Positions 51,907 through 60,794 of a stretch of DNA of 64,000 nt are shown here, one piece after another. The position numbers and the translations under genes are program-made. Within the stretch, counting starts at the first letter, position 1. Every line of letters begins with the position of its first letter. Under the pieces are notes generated by a model. That model was not told where the DNA came from and made no database searches. It saw nothing but the letters and a program-made list of their open reading frames with translations. Source of the stretch: an uncultured bacterium (GTDB taxonomy: Bacteria > Verrucomicrobiota > Kiritimatiellia > CAIKKV01); the NCBI GenBank assembly GCA_938038445.1, contig CALHRZ010000003.1, positions 62,001-126,000 of the forward strand, written 5' to 3'.

Positions 51907-53004
51907 ATGATGATGAAGATTCTCAAAGATTTTGAAGTTCGGCGTGGAACAGGGCAGCGGGTTCAGGAACAGGTCGAAGCGTTCGTGCGGCACCTGATCT
52001 GGACGGGACGACTGTTACCGGGGCAGCGGCTGCCTACGACGCATGAGATGTCGCGGCGGTGGAGAGTGAATCTGGTCTCGGTTCAGAAGGCGATGGAGCG
52101 GCTGACGAGCCGGGGGTTGCTGGAGCGGAAAACGCGGCTGGGGACGGTGGTCAAGCCTCTGACCATTGGGATTCTGACGGGGTGTGATTTTGCGGCTCCG
52201 GAGCAGCACTATCACCGCGCGCTGGCGAAGGCTTTGCGGGAGGAGGTGGAGAAACACGGATGGGTTGGAGTGGTTTTCGACGATATCCGGCTGGCCGAAA
52301 AATTTGACCGGCTGGAGGAGTCGGAGGGCGTTCGGCGGCTGACGGCGGAATTGGCTCGGACGCCGTTTGCGGGCTTTCTGCAACTGGCGCTGACGACATC
52401 GACGTGGGCACTTTTCAAACGGATCAGTCCTTTGCCGGCCGTTCACTGCAGTCAGGTTTATCGGGATTCGGACGTGATGAACGACTATTACCGGTTTGCC
52501 CAGGATGCGGTGGAGTGGTTGGCCCGTCGGGGGATGAAGCGGATTGAGATCTTTGGATTTGCCCCTCGGGATGAAGCCTACCAGGCGGCGGTAGCGGCGG
52601 CCTGTCGATTTGATCTTACTCCGCCACCGACGACCCCGCTGAAAGGCGGGGAGAGGAGTTTATCGGAGTCCTGCCGTCAGGCACTGGCGCTTTTGGACCG
52701 CTGGAAACGCAACGGGGGAATGCCGGGGGCGTTGGTGGTCACGGATGATGTCGCGATGAGGGGGGTTGCGATGGCGCTGATTCAGCGGGGCATTTCCAGC
52801 GACGCGTTGCTTGTGCTGACGCTGGCGAACGAGGAAGTGCTGCATGAATATGGATTTCCGGTTATACGGTATGCCTTTTCGACAAAGCGGAACGCGGAGC
52901 ATGCGATGGAGCTTTTATGGCGGAAGCTGGTCGGGGAACCGCTTCCGGACCGGCCCATCCTTTTGGCCGGGCGCATTTTGGAGACGGACGGCATTCCGAA
53001 ATAA
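51907..53004 (+). CDS. GntR-type regulator with LacI-like sugar-binding domain
   Basis: The 365-residue protein has an N-terminal GntR-type winged helix (QRVQEQVEAFVRHLIWTGRLLPGQRLPTTHEMSRRWRVNLVSVQKAMERLTSRGLLERKTRLGTVV) followed by a periplasmic-binding-like effector domain (ALVVTDDVAMRGVAMALIQRGIS). This layout is frequent in PVC bacteria for sugar operons. Several tandem ATG start codons (51907, 51910, 51913) are available. It likely controls the divergent hydrolase/oxidoreductase pair. Confidence 0.85.
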   Translation: MMMKILKDFEVRRGTGQRVQEQVEAFVRHLIWTGRLLPGQRLPTTHEMSRRWRVNLVSVQKAMERLTSRGLLERKTRLGTVVKPLTIGILTGCDFAAPEQHYHRALAKALREEVEKHGWVGVVFDDIRLAEKFDRLEESEGVRRLTAELARTPFAGFLQLALTTSTWALFKRISPLPAVHCSQVYRDSDVMNDYYRFAQDAVEWLARRGMKRIEIFGFAPRDEAYQAAVAAACRFDLTPPPTTPLKGGERSLSESCRQALALLDRWKRNGGMPGALVVTDDVAMRGVAMALIQRGISSDALLVLTLANEEVLHEYGFPVIRYAFSTKRNAEHAMELLWRKLVGEPLPDRPILLAGRILETDGIPK

Positions 53005-53065
53005 GCCCTGAGGCGGCAAGGAAACATCGTGTCGGATGATCGAAGAGGGGGGGGGTTATTTTCCT

Positions 53066-53998
53066 TTACCGTCCGGCAAAGAGTTGGACGAAGAAGGGGC
53101 CGAGGAGGACGAGGAAGACGGCCGGAAAGATGAACGCCACGAGGGGGAACAGCATTTTAACGGGGGCTTCATTGGCGCGTTTTTCCGCCCGCTGAAAGCG
53201 GCGGGTGCGCATTTGTTCGGCCTGGATGCGGAGCATGGCGCCGATGGAGACGCCGAGTTCGTCGGCTTGTACGAGGGCGCTGACCACGGCGGTCATATCG
53301 TCCTGGTTTACTCGTTCTGCCATATCTCGGAGTGCCTCTTTGCGAGTTTTTCCGAGCAGAACTTCACGGAACACGCGGATCAGTTCTTCTGAAAGAGGAT
53401 CGAGGGGGCGTTTTTCGATGATCCGTTGGATGGCGTTCATGAAGTCCAGTCCTGCCTCCACGGAAAGCGTGAGCAGATCGAGGACAAACGGGAGCGCGCG
53501 TTCGATGCGGCGCTGCCGTTCCCTGACGGCCTGCGTCAGCCAGGCGCCGGGGGACCAGGCGAGGAGGAAGAGCAAGAGGAGGAAAAGGGTGATTTCGCGG
53601 TTGCGGAAGAAGGGGCCGGCAGGGGGGGGGAGGACTTGGAAGGCGATTTTCATCAACAGAATGAGGAGAATCCCAGCCATCGAGGGGACGAGAACGCGGA
53701 GGGAGAGGAACTCGGCGGGGTCGAGCAATCCTTCATAGCCGGCGGTGGTGAGGAGCCGGCCGATTTTTTCCCGTGTGGGCTTCCATCGCGGGGTTTTGAA
53801 GAAGGGAGTCAGGTTGGGGGTGAGGGGGAGGAGGAGGCGGAAGAGGGGAGGCAACCGCCGTTCCTGGCGTCGTCCGTCGGCCAGTGTGACATAGGTGATT
53901 TGGGAACCGAACGTGAGGGCGTACCAGACGAAAGCGCCGGCGGCCAGTCCCCAGAGGGTGGCGATGAGAAGGTGCACGATGGAAAAGTCGGGGGTCAT
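53066..53998 (-). CDS. tadC: Tad pilus inner-membrane protein TadC (T2SS F domain)
   Basis: The 310-residue protein is a type II secretion F-domain membrane protein of Flp pilus assembly. An N-terminal helix (LIATLWGLAAGAFVWYALTFG) leads to central helices, ALPFVLDLLTLSVEAGLDFMNAIQRI and VSALVQADELGVSIGAMLRIQAEQMRTRR, the T2SSF core, with C-terminal helices. The start overlaps tadB stop by 4 nt. It is the last gene of the tad operon. Confidence 0.92.
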   Translation of the reverse strand: MTPDFSIVHLLIATLWGLAAGAFVWYALTFGSQITYVTLADGRRQERRLPPLFRLLLPLTPNLTPFFKTPRWKPTREKIGRLLTTAGYEGLLDPAEFLSLRVLVPSMAGILLILLMKIAFQVLPPPAGPFFRNREITLFLLLLFLLAWSPGAWLTQAVRERQRRIERALPFVLDLLTLSVEAGLDFMNAIQRIIEKRPLDPLSEELIRVFREVLLGKTRKEALRDMAERVNQDDMTAVVSALVQADELGVSIGAMLRIQAEQMRTRRFQRAEKRANEAPVKMLFPLVAFIFPAVFLVLLGPFFVQLFAGR

Positions 53999-54894
53999 AT
54001 TTCGATTCGGATGATGCGGCGAATGAACCAGGCACCGGCCAGTTCGAGCAAGGCGACGAGAACGAGCGTGATGATTCCGGCGAGTGAGGTGACGAAGTTT
54101 CGGATCAAGACGGGATCCAGGAGGCTAAGGACGACGAGCAGGGCAAGCGGCATGGCGCCCACGACCCAACCCTGGAGGCGGCCCATCGCCGTGAGCGAAC
54201 GGATTTTCCCTTCGAGTCGGGCCCGTTCGCGGATCGTCGCTGCGATTTTGTCGAAGACTTCCGTCAGATTACCGCCGGTGCGGCGGGCGATTTCGATGGC
54301 GCTGATCATGAGGGAGAGGTCTTCGCTGGGCACCCGTTCGTTGAGCTGGGCGAGTGCTTCTTCAAAGCGGACGCCCACGCGGAGTTGTTGAAGGAAAACT
54401 CCGAATTCCTGGGCGATAGGATTACGCCCTTGTTTGACCACGGTTTCGACTGCCTGCACGATGCTGAATCCGGCCTTGAGCGCATTGCTCATCGAGGCGA
54501 GCGCATCCACGAGCTGGTCATTGAAGCGGGCCAGTCTTCGTTCTTTGAGGAGGCGCAGAATCGTGCGAGGGGCTTGGAGGGCCAGAAGGGCTGCGATCAG
54601 TCCGACACCTGCGCCGAACAGGATGCCGCTGAGGCTTGTCCAGTCGCCGGCCAGGAGGAAAACCACGATGAAGGCGATGAGGGCCGAGAGGCGGGCGATA
54701 TCCAGGATGCGGCGAGGGGGGATGAAGAGGAACATATCGGAAAGGTGGCGGGCGGTATCAGCTTCGTAGGCCGACTGGTAGGCGCGGGCGCCTTCCTGAA
54801 GGGTGTTGAGAAGGGTCCAGGCGAGGCCTCCGATGCAGAGGCCGAAGAGGGCTGCGATCAGCAGCGGTGAGATCGAGGGGTTCAGGAGGTCCAT
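53995..54894 (-). CDS. tadB: Tad pilus inner-membrane protein TadB
   Basis: The 299-residue protein pairs with TadC as platform for pilus assembly. It has N-terminal helices, the F-domain core QLVDALASMSNALKAGFSIVQAVETVVKQGRNP and AIEIARRTGGNLTEVFDKIAATIRERARLEGKIRSLTAMGRLQG, and C-terminal helices. It overlaps tadA at its start by 13 nt and tadC at its end by 4 nt. Confidence 0.92.
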   Translation of the reverse strand: MDLLNPSISPLLIAALFGLCIGGLAWTLLNTLQEGARAYQSAYEADTARHLSDMFLFIPPRRILDIARLSALIAFIVVFLLAGDWTSLSGILFGAGVGLIAALLALQAPRTILRLLKERRLARFNDQLVDALASMSNALKAGFSIVQAVETVVKQGRNPIAQEFGVFLQQLRVGVRFEEALAQLNERVPSEDLSLMISAIEIARRTGGNLTEVFDKIAATIRERARLEGKIRSLTAMGRLQGWVVGAMPLALLVVLSLLDPVLIRNFVTSLAGIITLVLVALLELAGAWFIRRIIRIEI

Positions 54895-56582
54895 GATTGC
54901 GGGTCGAAGATGCGGCGGTCAAGAGAGACCCCTTTGACGGCGGAGAGGTCGGCGAAGGATGGGACGGCGCCGGTAGGTCGGAATCGGCCTTCCACCCGTC
55001 CGTTTTCGGAGATGCCGGTCTGTTCGAAGAGGAAGAGGTCTTGCATGGTCATTTGGTCGCCTTCCAGGCCGCAGATTTCCGTGATGGAGGAGACCTTGCG
55101 GGTTCCGTCGGCATAGCGGGCCGTGTGGACGATGAGGTGGATGGCGGAGGCGATTTGTTCGATGATGGCGCGCAGCGGGAGGTCCATACCGGCCATCAGA
55201 ACCATGGTTTCGAGGCGGGAGATGACATCCCGGGGGGAATTGGCATGGACTGTTGTGAGGGAGCCGTCGTGGCCGGTGTTCATGGCTTGGAGCATATCGA
55301 GGGCTTCTCCGCCGCGGCATTCGCCGACCACGATGCGGTCCGGCCGCATGCGGAGCGCATTGCGGACGAGGTCGCGGATGGTGACGGCGCCGCGGCCTTC
55401 GATGTTGGGGGGGCGGGCTTCGAGGCGGATGACGTGGCGTTGCATCAAGCGAAGCTCGGCCGCATCTTCGATTGTGATGATGCGTTCATCGGCCGGCAGA
55501 AAAGAGCTAAGAACGTTCAAGAAAGTCGTTTTACCGGAGCCGGTTCCCCCGGAGACCACGATATTTTTGCGGAAGTGGACGCAGGCGCGAAGGAAATCGG
55601 CCATGGGGGGGGCGAGGGTTCCGAAGCGGATGAGGTCGTCGATCGTATAAGGAGTTTTTGAAAATTTGCGGATTGTGAGGCAGGGGCCAGAAAGGGAGAG
55701 GGGGGGGATGATGGCATTGACGCGGGACCCATCGGGGAGGCGGGCGTCCACGAAGGGTTGGCTTTCGTCAATCCGACGGCCGATGGGGGAGACGATTCGC
55801 TCGATGATGGCGAGGACCGAGTCGTCGTTGAGAAAGGTTTTGCCGGTCAGGAAGAGTTTGCCGTTTCGTTCGACGTAAACCGAGTCGGAGCCGTTGACCA
55901 TGATTTCGGTGACTTCCGGATCGGCCAGAAGGTCTTCGAGAGGGCCGAGTCCCACCGCTTCGTCATAGAGTTCCCGGGCGAGGCGGTCGGGGTCGAGGCC
56001 GGCCGGAAGACGGTGGCGGACGTCGTGGACGATCTGTTGGATCGTGGTTCGGGCGCGTTCTCGCAGATCGCGTTCGCCGATTTGGCGGGCGGAAAGGCGT
56101 TTGAGGTCGAGACGGGCGAGCAGTTCCGCATGGAGCTGTTTGCGGATATCTCGGCCGGCACGTTCCAGGGGGGAAGGATCGGGGAGTTGAGTCGCGACGG
56201 GGGCGGGAGAGGGTTGGGTCGCGGCGGGTTCCGGTGGGGAAGGCGGTACGCTGGGAGATGAAGGGGGAAGGGGATAGTTGGGGGAGGGCGTTCCTTCGAC
56301 CGTGAGGGTGAGGGGGCCGATGCTCAAGGTCTGACCGGGTTGGAGGACGAGACGGCCGTCCACGCGTTTTCCGTCGAGCGTGGTTATGCCGGCGGGGAGG
56401 GCTTCGATCCAGGCTTCGTTAGGGGTTATGCCGAGGACGGCATGGCGCCAGGCGACTCCATCGGCGTTGACGGCGATTGCATTATCCTCACCGGCGCCGA
56501 TCGTGTAGATGCCGGGAGCGGGGCGAAATCGTTTTTCCGGCTTACCGGGAATCTGGAGTCGGATTTCCAGGTGGGGTGACAT
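54882..56582 (-). CDS. tadA: Tad pilus ATPase TadA (CpaF) with N-terminal FHA-like domain
   Basis: The 566-residue hexameric traffic ATPase powers pilin assembly. Walker A is SGGTGSGKTTFLN, the Asp box ITIEDAAELRLMQ, Walker B IVVGECRGGEALDMLQAMNTGHDGSLTTVHAN. Preceding the core, residues about 15-100 resemble an FHA domain (IGAGEDNAIAVN, RHAVL, TLDGKRVDG, LSIGPLTLTV), then a proline-rich linker. The residues that normally bind phosphothreonine (R in GR, S in SxxH) are replaced by alanine, so this domain may be a scaffold only. Confidence 0.93.
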   Translation of the reverse strand: MSPHLEIRLQIPGKPEKRFRPAPGIYTIGAGEDNAIAVNADGVAWRHAVLGITPNEAWIEALPAGITTLDGKRVDGRLVLQPGQTLSIGPLTLTVEGTPSPNYPLPPSSPSVPPSPPEPAATQPSPAPVATQLPDPSPLERAGRDIRKQLHAELLARLDLKRLSARQIGERDLRERARTTIQQIVHDVRHRLPAGLDPDRLARELYDEAVGLGPLEDLLADPEVTEIMVNGSDSVYVERNGKLFLTGKTFLNDDSVLAIIERIVSPIGRRIDESQPFVDARLPDGSRVNAIIPPLSLSGPCLTIRKFSKTPYTIDDLIRFGTLAPPMADFLRACVHFRKNIVVSGGTGSGKTTFLNVLSSFLPADERIITIEDAAELRLMQRHVIRLEARPPNIEGRGAVTIRDLVRNALRMRPDRIVVGECRGGEALDMLQAMNTGHDGSLTTVHANSPRDVISRLETMVLMAGMDLPLRAIIEQIASAIHLIVHTARYADGTRKVSSITEICGLEGDQMTMQDLFLFEQTGISENGRVEGRFRPTGAVPSFADLSAVKGVSLDRRIFDPQSWTS

Positions 56583-56595
56583 GCAGCGGAGCCTC

Positions 56596-57405
56596 TCAGA
56601 GGTTGGATTTGCGATGGATTTGGCGTTGGCGGTAGAGGTTGAGGTCGGGCAACACGCTTTCGAGGCGTCGAAAATTAATTTCGGGAAGATCTTTCTCGAA
56701 GCTGACGTCTTCGGGGTTACGCAGGGAGAGGGTCAACTGGCCGAGACCGCGCATGTGCTGGATGAAGGTGAGCAGTTCGGCCTCACGGGGGGTGACGGCG
56801 AGCGTGACCATATTGTAACCGCCGGGTCGGAAGGGATCAGCGCCGGTAGGTTGATCGGAGCGGGCGAGGTACTGGCCGCAGGCGAGCACGGTCACGTCTT
56901 GGAGAACCGTGAGCGTCACGGTTTCCATTTCGCCCGGGACTGTACGGGAGGGGAGGGAGAAGGTGCCGAGAATGTCCACCCGGTCGTTGGGTTGGACCAG
57001 TCCGCTGACGGCATCGGGTCCAGCCACGGCTACCGAGACGGCGCGCATTCCCATGCGGATCATCGGGGCGAGACCGGCCGGGCGGCGGGCGGCGGCTTCG
57101 ACGTGGGACCAGAAGATCGGTTCATTTTTTCGGACGGGGTATCGGAGGCGTCGGTCGAGGATAAGGGGATATTCTTCGGGTTTAATGACGTTTTCGCCGA
57201 CGGCGGTCTTGATTTCCCATCGTTCGCCGAGATCCGAGAACTTCAAAAGGGTTTCGGCGGGCAGATCGCGGGCGGCGACGACGATGCGGACTTTTTCGAT
57301 TCCGGCGTAGAGGCGCTCGCGTTCGGCGGCGAGGTAGCGGTGCATGAGGACGGCGGCGAGAATGCCGACGGCGATTGCAATCAACAGGATGGCTTTTTCT
57401 TTCAT
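56596..57405 (-). CDS. cpaB: Flp pilus assembly protein CpaB (RcpC)
   Basis: The 269-residue protein is the periplasmic SAF-domain protein of Tad systems. An N-terminal helix (KAILLIAIAVGILAAVLMHRYL) is followed by VRIVVAARDLPAETLLKFSDL and VRKNEPIFWSHVE (SAF domain), and a C-terminal half with DRVDILGTFSLPSRTVPGE and VTLAVTPREAELLTFIQHMRGLGQLTLSLRNPED. CpaB is thought to support the secretin or peptidoglycan-binding. Its ATG overlaps the stop of the upstream unknown gene (ATGA). Confidence 0.92.
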   Translation of the reverse strand: MKEKAILLIAIAVGILAAVLMHRYLAAERERLYAGIEKVRIVVAARDLPAETLLKFSDLGERWEIKTAVGENVIKPEEYPLILDRRLRYPVRKNEPIFWSHVEAAARRPAGLAPMIRMGMRAVSVAVAGPDAVSGLVQPNDRVDILGTFSLPSRTVPGEMETVTLTVLQDVTVLACGQYLARSDQPTGADPFRPGGYNMVTLAVTPREAELLTFIQHMRGLGQLTLSLRNPEDVSFEKDLPEINFRRLESVLPDLNLYRQRQIHRKSNL

Positions 57406-58145
57406 GGTGCGGCTCTCCAGGGGAGCGCGGATCGTTCGGTCGCGTTCCCCATGCGATGATGGAGTACAGTAAGGAGAACACGGCCTTCTTGGCCAGACAA
57501 TTCAGCGGACAGCGTGCACAGGGCATCCTCCTTCAGGTAGAGCGCAAGCGGATGGCCGGCAGAGCCGGGGACGGCCGGTTGCCAACCGTTTTGAAGGAGG
57601 CCGCCTGCCATGAAGGCGCGGACTTGATCGGGAGGCAAGAAGGTTTCCCAGCCGATTGTGGTCGTTCGGCTTTTTGGATTGCGCACATGGAACCGGAGAA
57701 TCGCGCCGGGGGGTGCGGGGATGCCGTCGGGAATTGCGAGGTCCGACGAAGACACGGTCGGTGCGGCGTGGTCTCGGCGAAACGCAAAGATCAGGGTTTG
57801 CCGCCCACTTTCCATGGCCATCGCCAGAAGTTGAAGGAGGTGATCCGACGCGGCGAGGACGCCGAGTGCGGCGTCCGAACCGGGCAACCAGAAAAGCGTT
57901 TGTCCCTCTGTACGGGCTTGACTTTCAATACGGGAGCAGGCGGCGGCGAGCGATTCGGGAGCGTTCCAAATTTCGAGCGTGATGGGCTTGCCGTTGACAA
58001 CCAGCGGGGTTCGATAGGCGCATTGCCAGTGGCCAAACCGATCCCAAGCCGTCGTGGGTCGGGGCTGCGTTTCAAACACCCGGGCGAGCAGTATGGCCGG
58101 GAAGATCGCGAAAGGCGTTCCAATCCAGCGAAGCCATCCCTTCAT
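57402..58145 (-). CDS. Unknown protein in the tad operon
   Basis: I do not recognise this 247-residue protein. An N-terminal hydrophobic segment (WIGTPFAIFPAILLARVF) suggests a membrane anchor or signal peptide, so the rest is likely periplasmic. The body is a mixed alpha/beta sequence with no cysteine pairs other than single Cys residues. The start (ATG 58145) overlaps the stop of the upstream TadE-like gene, and the stop overlaps cpaB start. It therefore appears coupled into the pilus operon, perhaps as a periplasmic assembly or secretin-like substitute; no motif supports a specific role. Confidence 0.7.
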   Translation of the reverse strand: MKGWLRWIGTPFAIFPAILLARVFETQPRPTTAWDRFGHWQCAYRTPLVVNGKPITLEIWNAPESLAAACSRIESQARTEGQTLFWLPGSDAALGVLAASDHLLQLLAMAMESGRQTLIFAFRRDHAAPTVSSSDLAIPDGIPAPPGAILRFHVRNPKSRTTTIGWETFLPPDQVRAFMAGGLLQNGWQPAVPGSAGHPLALYLKEDALCTLSAELSGQEGRVLLTVLHHRMGNATERSALPWRAAP

Positions 58146-58684
58146 TCGAGCCCCTTTGTCCAGATCAGATAGACGTCGGATTGCAGTTCCAGGGTATCGC
58201 GGCCGAAAAAGAGGCGCCGGGCAATGGGCAGAAGGGGCAGGACCGATCGGCTTGAGGAGCCGCGGACAAACCCCATGCCCGGCACGACGGCGGCGGGATC
58301 GGTTAGGGGCGAAAAAAGATTTTGGGGGGCGAGGAGGGTGAGGCGGTCTGGGTCGGCCCGGGCGATGATGCCCTCGGAAATCAGGGCGGGATTCGCAAAA
58401 CGGGGAACGTCGTCGGCCGTGTAGGGGGAACGGTCGGCTCCATCCGACCAATCTTGGATGAATCGGGGGCCGGGCGATAGGGGGACGAAATAGACGTCGG
58501 AGAGGGCGGAGGCTCCGGCCCGTGCGCGGGCGTCGAGAATGTTGCGGAGGTCGCGGCGGGCGATCGCGCCGAATTGGACGAGGGCGGCGATGAGGATGAG
58601 GAGGCAGACGAGGCCGACGGTAAACTCCACGAGGGCCTGGCCCCTCGTGCGAGGTGGGCGAAATGGATTGTTGTGTTGCCGCAT
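58142..58684 (-). CDS. TadE-like pseudopilin
   Basis: The 180-residue protein has the class III prepilin-type N-terminus RTRG-QALVEFTVGLVCLLILIAALV (cleavage after Gly, glutamate at +5) and a C-terminal soluble domain, as in TadE/TadF minor pseudopilins. The ATG at 58684 is chosen because the upstream frame overlaps the TadG-like gene. It sits between the TadG-like and unknown genes. Confidence 0.83.
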   Translation of the reverse strand: MRQHNNPFRPPRTRGQALVEFTVGLVCLLILIAALVQFGAIARRDLRNILDARARAGASALSDVYFVPLSPGPRFIQDWSDGADRSPYTADDVPRFANPALISEGIIARADPDRLTLLAPQNLFSPLTDPAAVVPGMGFVRGSSSRSVLPLLPIARRLFFGRDTLELQSDVYLIWTKGLE

Positions 58685-58686
58685 GG

Positions 58687-60135
58687 TTAATGGCCTCTTC
58701 GCGTCCCGCCGCTGCTTCCTCCGCTTCCTCCGCCGCCTTCGGGCAGTCGGCAAAGGTGATGAAATTGGCGGAGCCAGTCGAGTCCTTCTTGGCGGAAGGA
58801 CGCATTTTCCCATCTGTGCAACTGATCGCAGTACCAGCACCCCGGCGCGAGGGCTGACGGGCCGGCCTGGAGGTAGGGTTGGAGGTGGAGTCGGATATGG
58901 ATACCCCAGCCCGGGCGACTGCCTCCGGCGGGGGCGGAGGAGGTATCCACAGGGATGAGGCGCACATCGTGGAAGGCGGGGATGACGAGGCCGAAGCGAT
59001 GGGGCGGTGTTTGCTGATCGTGGAGGGAGCCGAAGGGTTTGGCGGCGGCCGTCCAACCCACGGTGGTTCCGCTTGCTCCAGGGGATACGCGGCGCAGGGT
59101 GGCTTCGATGCGAACGGCCGCATCGGCTCCTGCGTAATTGAAGGCGTTCCGGACGGGTTCGATGAAGGGAAAACGTTCGGGGATTCGGTCGGTCCAGGGA
59201 AACCAGTCGGCGTCGCGGTAACAGAACCACCGGGTTTCCACCCAAACGATTTCGGGAGGAACGGTTTGATGGGTCAGAGCGGACAGTTCCGCTGCCCATG
59301 CTTGGGCGTGAGTGGCGGGGTTATCCGGTGAGGCTGGGGTGGGGAGAGCAAGAAGGCGCGGAACGGTTCGGAGGCCGAGGCCAAAATATTCGGAATTGAT
59401 CGGTTCGGGGTCGTGGAAGAAGGGCAGGGGGGGCCAATCGTGCCAGGAACGATAGGTTTGGAGCAAGGACATGGCGTTGAAATAAAACCAGCACCAGTCG
59501 CGGGAAGCGATCGCGTCGTAGAACGCGGGATTAAGAAGGTAGTGGTCGGAACTGGAGACATCGGCATAGAGGCGGCGGTTTTCGGGATCGGCCGCAATGC
59601 CGAGGCGGCCGATGATTTCGAGCATATCGGCATATTCTTCCCAAGCGCCGGGTGTGCCGGGCGGGTTTTGGTAGGGGGGGGTGTACCGGATGGGGTATTC
59701 CCGTCGGACGAGGGTAGCGTGTTGGAGGAGGGAACGTGTGAAATCGGGCTGAACGTGGATCCCGTTGTTTTTGGCCGCCAATTGAGCGGCCGCGAGGCCG
59801 GCAAGCGGTCCGGCGAAGCAGAGGCGGCCCTGGAGGTCGGAAGCAGCGGCGGCGACGGGGCTATTGGAGAGGCCGTGGTTCAGAGCGTCGGCTAATGCGG
59901 CGGCTTGGACGATGTTCAATTCGCCGATGAGGTTGAGGGTGATGGCCTGCCATCGCGCGGCGGCGAGGGCGGCCGCATCCCCTCCATTTCGCGCGAGATG
60001 TTTGATGCGAAGAATCTTATGGAGATCGAAATTCCATAATCCCACGACGGTAAGGATGACGAGGACAACCGCGAGCAGGATCAGGACTTGGCCGCGTTTC
60101 GAACGCGAGCGTGGGATGGCGTTAGGGGAGGGCAT
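58687..60135 (-). CDS. TadG-like protein
   Basis: The 482-residue protein starts with SRSKRG-QVLILLAVVLVILTVVGLWNFDLHKI followed by RIKHLARNGGDAAALAAARW, the TadG-type N-terminus (helix then alanine-rich). The remaining about 400 residues are predicted periplasmic and lack the VWA motif. The +5 glutamate of a cleavable prepilin is missing. ATG at 60135 overlaps the end of the upstream tadE-like gene by 14 nt. Its C-terminal end is glycine/serine-rich (GGGGSGGSSGG). Confidence 0.78.
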   Translation of the reverse strand: MPSPNAIPRSRSKRGQVLILLAVVLVILTVVGLWNFDLHKILRIKHLARNGGDAAALAAARWQAITLNLIGELNIVQAAALADALNHGLSNSPVAAAASDLQGRLCFAGPLAGLAAAQLAAKNNGIHVQPDFTRSLLQHATLVRREYPIRYTPPYQNPPGTPGAWEEYADMLEIIGRLGIAADPENRRLYADVSSSDHYLLNPAFYDAIASRDWCWFYFNAMSLLQTYRSWHDWPPLPFFHDPEPINSEYFGLGLRTVPRLLALPTPASPDNPATHAQAWAAELSALTHQTVPPEIVWVETRWFCYRDADWFPWTDRIPERFPFIEPVRNAFNYAGADAAVRIEATLRRVSPGASGTTVGWTAAAKPFGSLHDQQTPPHRFGLVIPAFHDVRLIPVDTSSAPAGGSRPGWGIHIRLHLQPYLQAGPSALAPGCWYCDQLHRWENASFRQEGLDWLRQFHHLCRLPEGGGGSGGSSGGTRRGH

Positions 60136-60718
60136 AGCCGAGATAAAGCGGATAATGGTTTTCGAGATCGGACCGCCCGTCGAGTTCAATGAAGCGGTCT
60201 CCGGTGATGAGGCGATGAAGAGGCATGAGGATTTCAAGGGTTTGATCGGTACGGACCGTGACTGTAGGTGACCGAAGATCAAGCACCGTGTGGCGGATTG
60301 TCGCCCATCGGGCGTAATCGAGAATGGGGGAGAGGCGGCCGTAGCTTTCGGCGCCAAGGTAAAGCGGGATGCGAGAAGCCTCCACGGGCAGCTGGGGGGA
60401 GCGGGGCTGGGCGCGAAGGGCGAGCGTCCAGGCGTTGCCGGGGCGTTGGGACTGAAGGATGGGTGCGATGGGGGTTGGGGCGACCTGGGGGTTGAGGAGG
60501 GGGCCGGCGTTGGGGATGGAGGCGACTCGCACGACTTTATGGACCATGAAACTGTTGAATCCTACGGCGCGGGCTCTGGCACCACAGGAGGCGGCGTATT
60601 CAAGAATCTCTTTTGAAGCTGTGAGGCGGGAAAGTTCGAGGAGACCGAAAAAGATGAGGCAGAGAAAGACCAACACGATACATGTTTCTACCAGGGACTG
60701 GCCGGCTTTGCGTTTCAT
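60122..60718 (-). CDS. tadE: TadE-like minor pseudopilin
   Basis: The 198-residue protein opens with MKRKAG-QSLVETCIVLVFLCLIFFGLLELSRL: a prepilin-like site (Gly then Glu at +5) and a hydrophobic helix, plus a C-terminal soluble domain. It resembles TadE pseudopilins needed for Flp pilus assembly. AGGGA precedes the ATG. It lies just downstream of a terminator-like hairpin that separates it from the abundant pilin gene. Confidence 0.85.
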   Translation of the reverse strand: MKRKAGQSLVETCIVLVFLCLIFFGLLELSRLTASKEILEYAASCGARARAVGFNSFMVHKVVRVASIPNAGPLLNPQVAPTPIAPILQSQRPGNAWTLALRAQPRSPQLPVEASRIPLYLGAESYGRLSPILDYARWATIRHTVLDLRSPTVTVRTDQTLEILMPLHRLITGDRFIELDGRSDLENHYPLYLGYALP

Positions 60719-60738
60719 AAACCCGTCCCTTTCGCGGT

Positions 60739-60777
60739 AAAAGAAAAGCCGCGATGCGTGGCGGAAAGCCGCCGCGG
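60739..60777 (-). terminator. Terminator or attenuator between flp and tadE
   Basis: On the minus strand a hairpin (inner GGCGG/CCGCC with a 4-nt loop, outer CCGCG/CGCGG) is followed by CTTTTCTTTT. It would partially stop transcription after the pilin gene, keeping pilin expression above that of the assembly genes. Confidence 0.6.
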
Positions 60778-60794
60778 TAAACTCCGGGGCAAAC

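Noticed and set aside
56509..57459. Plus-strand open frame antisense to cpaB
   Set aside because: cpaB has the SAF-domain motifs and operon position; the plus frame is low-complexity glycine/glutamate-rich.
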